Origin: an uncultured Bacillota bacterium
GTDB lineage: Bacteria; Bacillota; Clostridia; Peptostreptococcales; Anaerovoracaceae
Length of the DNA: 9,422 bases
Assembly (NCBI GenBank): GCA_959606705.1
Contig: CAUHLX010000091.1
Location: 1 to 9,422 of the forward strand
Reading direction: 5' to 3'
The number at the start of each line of letters is the position of its first letter. Positions within the stretch are counted from its first letter, which is position 1. The notes under the pieces are model-generated. The model saw only the letters and a program-made list of their open reading frames with translations. It was not told the origin of the DNA and searched no databases. The position numbers and the translations under genes are program-made. Positions 6,484-9,422 of this stretch are shown in pieces.

Positions 6484-6512
6484 ATGTTAGCACAACTCAA
6501 ACCCTTGGGCAA
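6484..6512 (-). promoter_or_regulatory. Promoter of rpmE (SigA-type, extended -10)
   Basis: On the minus strand TTGCCC (6512-6507) is separated by 17 bp from TAACAT (6489-6484), with TGTG immediately before the -10 giving the extended form TGTGCTAACAT. The -35 begins about 9 bp after the prmC stop. The predicted start near 6477 would give a leader of about 100 nt before the rpmE ATG. Confidence 0.6.
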
Positions 6513-6520
6513 GTACTTTT

Positions 6521-7483
6521 TCAGTCATTTTCAAGTTTTCCCCTCGGTTCCGTCTTTTTCTCTTCTTTTTTCTCCTTCTTTCTCTTCGAATCGGCTCTCC
6601 GGCAAAATACCACCCGATCATTCCCCGCCAGATCCTTTCGGACTCGAGCGTCCTGATAGCCGCCCTCTTCTTCGATCAGCTTCAGAAGAGCAGCTCCCTG
6701 ATCATGCCCGATCTCCAGAAGCAGCGCCCCGTTTTTCTTCAAGAAATCCGGAGCTTCCCCGATGATCCGGCGGTAAAAGTCCAGGCCGTCCGCTCCGCCC
6801 AGCAAGGCCATGGACGGTTCATACTCCACAATCTCTCTCTGCAATGTGGGCAGCACGTCATTCCTGACATACGGGGGATTGGCCGTAATCAGGTCAAAGC
6901 GTTTTTTGGGCACCCCTTTTCTGCTCCGAGGAATCCCTTCGTACAGGTCTCCCCCAACGAAGCTCACCATGTTTTCCACCTTGTTCCGCTCCGCGTTTTC
7001 CCGTGCCACCGCCAACGCCTCCTCACTGAGGTCCGAGGCAGTCACTTTCAGCTTTCTTCCCGGCAGGAGACACGCCAGGCTGATGGCGATGGCCCCGCTT
7101 CCGGTGCACAGATCCAGCACTTCGAATCCGCCCAGCGGCTGACGCTCCTGACTGAGCAGCTCCAGCGCCTGCTCCACCAGCGTCTCCGTGTCGGGCCTGG
7201 GAATCAATACCCGTTCATCCACGGAAAACGACAGTCCCATGAACTCCTGACTGCCGAGAATATACGCCACCGGCCGCCTGGCCGCCCGTTCATCGATCAG
7301 CTTGAAATACTGCTCGCAGCGCCGGTCATCCAGCGGATCTCCGAAGTGCGCGAACAGAAAGCTCTTGTCCACCTGGAGCGTGTGGCACAACAGGACCTCC
7401 GCGTCCAGCCTGGGAGACATGCAGCCCTCTCCGGACAATCTGGTCTCCGCCATTTTCAATAGTTCACTGATCAATAGACTCAT
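6521..7483 (-). CDS. prmC: Peptide chain release factor N5-glutamine methyltransferase
   Basis: PrmC uses S-adenosylmethionine to methylate the glutamine of the GGQ motif in release factors, raising their activity; its RF1 substrate (prfA) is encoded 0.5 kb downstream. The 320-aa product has the N-terminal helical substrate-binding domain (1-90), the conserved linker RVLIPRPDTETLVE (91-104), the SAM-binding loop VLDLCTGSGAIAISLA (122-137), acidic D151, and the catalytic NPPY (202-205). Residues 297-320 form a lysine/glutamate-rich tail (SKRKKEKKEEKK) beyond the usual end; family members are generally about 280-290 aa. ATG at 7483 was chosen because it gives the family start MSLLISELL and has AGAGGAAG upstream inside the DUF1385 gene; the frame is open to 7528. 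It overlaps that gene by 20 bp, implying coupling. No terminator follows before the rpmE promoter. Confidence 0.96.
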   Translation of the reverse strand: MSLLISELLKMAETRLSGEGCMSPRLDAEVLLCHTLQVDKSFLFAHFGDPLDDRRCEQYFKLIDERAARRPVAYILGSQEFMGLSFSVDERVLIPRPDTETLVEQALELLSQERQPLGGFEVLDLCTGSGAIAISLACLLPGRKLKVTASDLSEEALAVARENAERNKVENMVSFVGGDLYEGIPRSRKGVPKKRFDLITANPPYVRNDVLPTLQREIVEYEPSMALLGGADGLDFYRRIIGEAPDFLKKNGALLLEIGHDQGAALLKLIEEEGGYQDARVRKDLAGNDRVVFCRRADSKRKKEKKEEKKTEPRGKLEND

Positions 7484-8546
7484 GATTTGCTTCCTCTGAT
7501 GCGGGGATGGTTTCCTCCGAGATTGCACTTTCTTCTTCCGGTGTCATATTTCCTTCCGTGTCGATCTCTCCCACGAACGCCTCCGCCGGCGTGTCCGCCA
7601 GAACGGCGCGCATGGCCGCGATGGCCACTTCCAGCTGCTTTTCATCCGGACGCTTGGTGGTCAGCTTCTGAAGCAGCAGACCGGGCACGCTGAGGGCCTT
7701 TACCAGCCAGCTGTCACTCCGTCCCGCCCACTGCAGCACCTCATAAGACAGGCCCGCGATGACCGGAATCAAAAGCAGCCGGGAGCCCACGCGAAACAGC
7801 AGGTTCGGCCAGCCCAGCAAGGAGAACAGCAGAAGGCTGATCACCATGACAAACATCAGAAAGCTGGTTCCGCACCTGGGATGCAGGGTCTCGAACTGCT
7901 GACAGTTTTCAGGAGTCAAGGGCAGCCCGTTTTCATAGCAGTGGATGGTCTTGTGCTCCGCCCCATGAAATTCAAACACCCTTCGAATGTCCGACATTCG
8001 CGAAATCACCGCGATATAGCCCACGAACAGCAGAATCCGGAAAACACCCTCCAGCAGGTTCAGCACCACTCCGTTGGTGGTAAAATGACTAAACAGGCTG
8101 ATGACCGCGGTGGGCGCCACGATGAAAATACCCACCGTAAATACGATGGCCAGCACCACCGATGCGTAAATCATTATATTAAAGGCCTGCTTCTCTCCGA
8201 AACGCTTTTCCAGCCACAGAGTGAGCTTGTCCTCCACGTATTCTTCCTGCGCGGCCGTCTCCCCGTCTTCCCCTTCCGACGCTTCCAGCACCTCCGCCGA
8301 ATACAGCAGGGTCCGGGTCCCGGTGACCAGCGCATCCACAAATGAAAGAACCCCTCTGACAATCGGGACCTTCTTCCACGAGCCCTTTGATTTCAACGGC
8401 TCGATCTTAATGTGCATTTTCCCATTGGGCTTCCGTACCACGATAGCGGTCCGATCCGGCCCTTTCATCATAATCCCTTCCAATATGGCTTGACCGCCGA
8501 TTTTCGTCGGACAGGCATCCTTTATAAAAATTTTGCTTAGATCCAT
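7464..8546 (-). CDS. DUF1385 (YqhQ-like, COG3872) membrane protein
   Basis: This 360-aa protein belongs to the DUF1385 family (B. subtilis YqhQ), annotated as predicted metal-dependent; its biochemical function is not established as far as I know. Family hallmarks are GGQAILEGIMMKGP (17-30), EFHGAEHKTIHCYE (192-205), LHPRCGTSFLMF (221-232) and the end motif KALSVPGLLLQKLTTKRPDE (283-302). The His, Glu and Cys residues in these motifs could bind metal. About four hydrophobic segments are likely membrane-spanning: 123-152, 161-182, 227-245 and 249-270. An acidic insert (85-106) and an acidic, low-complexity tail (323-360) look variable. ATG at 8546 has AAAGGGGAAAG just upstream, overlapping the rho stop region. 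It sits 10 bp after rho and overlaps prmC, so it is probably co-transcribed with both, a common arrangement in Clostridia. Confidence 0.95.
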   Translation of the reverse strand: MDLSKIFIKDACPTKIGGQAILEGIMMKGPDRTAIVVRKPNGKMHIKIEPLKSKGSWKKVPIVRGVLSFVDALVTGTRTLLYSAEVLEASEGEDGETAAQEEYVEDKLTLWLEKRFGEKQAFNIMIYASVVLAIVFTVGIFIVAPTAVISLFSHFTTNGVVLNLLEGVFRILLFVGYIAVISRMSDIRRVFEFHGAEHKTIHCYENGLPLTPENCQQFETLHPRCGTSFLMFVMVISLLLFSLLGWPNLLFRVGSRLLLIPVIAGLSYEVLQWAGRSDSWLVKALSVPGLLLQKLTTKRPDEKQLEVAIAAMRAVLADTPAEAFVGEIDTEGNMTPEEESAISEETIPASEEANHESIDQ

Positions 8547-8556
8547 TCTTTCCCCT

Positions 8557-9422
8557 TTATTTATCTTCCAGCCGCGTTTTCTTTATAATCTGAATAAAGT
8601 CCGCGTTGTTTTTCGTATGGGACAGCTGGTCGATGATCTTCTCGGTGACCTCCTGGGTCCCCACGTTAGCCATCGCCCTGCGAATCGTCCACACCGCTTC
8701 CATTTCGTCCTGCGTCATCAGAAGATCCTCTCTTCTGGTGCCGGATTTGTTTAAATTAATTGCCGGGAAAATGCGCTTCTCGGACAGCTTGCGGTCCAGA
8801 TGAAGCTCCATATTGCCCGTTCCCTTAAATTCCTCAAAGATCACATCATCCATTCGGCTGCCCGTCTCCACCAGAGCCGTGGCTAAAATCGTGATGCTTC
8901 CGCCCTCTTCCAGCTTCCTGGCCGCGCCGAAAAACTTCTTCGGCTTGTGCAGCGCGCCAGGGTCCAAACCGCCGGAAAGCGTTCTGCCGGTAGGCGGAAT
9001 CACCAGATTGTAGGCCCGAGCCAAACGAGTGATGCTGTCCAGAAGGATGACCACGTCTTTTCCGTGCTCCACCAGCCGCTGGGCTCGTCCCAGCACCATC
9101 TCCGCCACCTTCACGTGGTGGGTGGGCTGTTCGTCAAAGGTGGAATAAATGACCTCCCCTTTGATGGAACGCTGCATGTCCGTCACTTCCTCCGGCCGTT
9201 CGTCCACCAGAAGCACGATCATTTCCACCTCCGGGTGGGACTGCTCGATGCTGTTGGCTACTTTCTTCAGCAAAACGGTCTTGCCGGCCTTCGGAGGCGC
9301 CACGATCAGTCCTCGCTGACCCTTTCCGATCGGGGCCACCAGGTCGATGAGCCGCATGGAGAGCTCCGTGGAACCGTTCTCCAGCGTAATCCTCTGATTG
9401 GGAAAAATCGGCGTCAGATCGT
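8557..9422 (-). CDS. rho: Transcription termination factor Rho, C-terminal part (5' end outside window)
   Basis: Rho is a hexameric RNA-dependent ATPase that binds nascent transcripts and stops RNA polymerase. Only the last 287 residues are inside the window; the start lies beyond 9422, and the frame is open to the edge, beginning DLTPIFPNQRITLE, the end of the linker before the motor domain. Counting from the first visible residue, Walker A is PPKAGKT (42-48), Walker B is VILLDS (124-129), the Q-loop is TGRTLSGGLDPGAL (144-157) and the R-loop region is FKGTGNMELHLDRKL (198-212). The ATPase domain is complete with no break. The RNA-binding N-terminal domain cannot be assessed. The DUF1385 gene follows after 10 bp, so rho is the promoter-proximal visible gene of the rho-DUF1385-prmC transcript. 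Confidence 0.98.
   Translation of the reverse strand, partial: DLTPIFPNQRITLENGSTELSMRLIDLVAPIGKGQRGLIVAPPKAGKTVLLKKVANSIEQSHPEVEMIVLLVDERPEEVTDMQRSIKGEVIYSTFDEQPTHHVKVAEMVLGRAQRLVEHGKDVVILLDSITRLARAYNLVIPPTGRTLSGGLDPGALHKPKKFFGAARKLEEGGSITILATALVETGSRMDDVIFEEFKGTGNMELHLDRKLSEKRIFPAINLNKSGTRREDLLMTQDEMEAVWTIRRAMANVGTQEVTEKIIDQLSHTKNNADFIQIIKKTRLEDK

Noticed and set aside
1..9422. CRISPR arrays, insertion sequences, tRNA genes, integrase sites
   Set aside because: Reading both strands showed no spaced direct repeats, transposase wording, cloverleaf-like sequence or tRNA ends.

Overview
The window looks like a piece of a Bacillota chromosome, most likely class Clostridia. The evidence is the gene set (rho, a DUF1385/YqhQ membrane protein, prmC, a zinc-type rpmE, prfA, rpiB, upp), the AGGAGG-like ribosome binding sites, and protein wording typical of Clostridia such as GGQCVN in RF1. 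Base composition looks slightly GC-rich (by eye, not computed). I cannot name a genus. Every supported gene lies on the minus strand, so transcription runs from high to low coordinates.

Block A (about 9422 to 6521) is the 3' part of rho, then the DUF1385 gene 10 bp later, then prmC overlapping DUF1385 by 20 bp. The spacing indicates one transcript. Block B is rpmE, with its own recognisable promoter starting just after the prmC stop and a strong intrinsic terminator directly after its stop codon. Block C runs prfA - (possible 35-aa ORF) - rpiB - upp - tyrS. It has a candidate extended -10 promoter just behind the rpmE terminator and ends at a second intrinsic terminator at 2297-2335. Block D is an ABC-transporter ATPase of the LolD/MacB type followed, with a 4-bp ATGA overlap, by a secreted protein built of Ig-like beta-sandwich repeats that runs off the left edge. 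A permease probably follows outside the window (inference).

Functionally, blocks A to C are mostly gene-expression housekeeping with a termination theme. Rho ends transcripts, RF1 (prfA) ends translation at UAA/UAG, and PrmC methylates the GGQ glutamine of RF1. bL31 is a ribosomal protein and TyrRS charges tRNA-Tyr. RpiB and Upp supply ribose-5-phosphate and salvage uracil with PRPP, a plausible metabolic pairing. Block D is the only accessory part: a predicted cell-envelope ABC system whose partner is an extracytoplasmic repeat protein.

I saw no mobile elements, CRISPR arrays, tRNA or rRNA genes. No stretch longer than 300 bases lacks a gene; the largest gaps are 2142-2383, 6013-6178 and 6380-6520, and each holds regulatory signals described below. 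I did not find a convincing entirely new system. The least ordinary items are the block D pair, the separately promoted rpmE unit, the possible small ORF before rpiB, and the charged C-terminal tails on PrmC and the DUF1385 protein.
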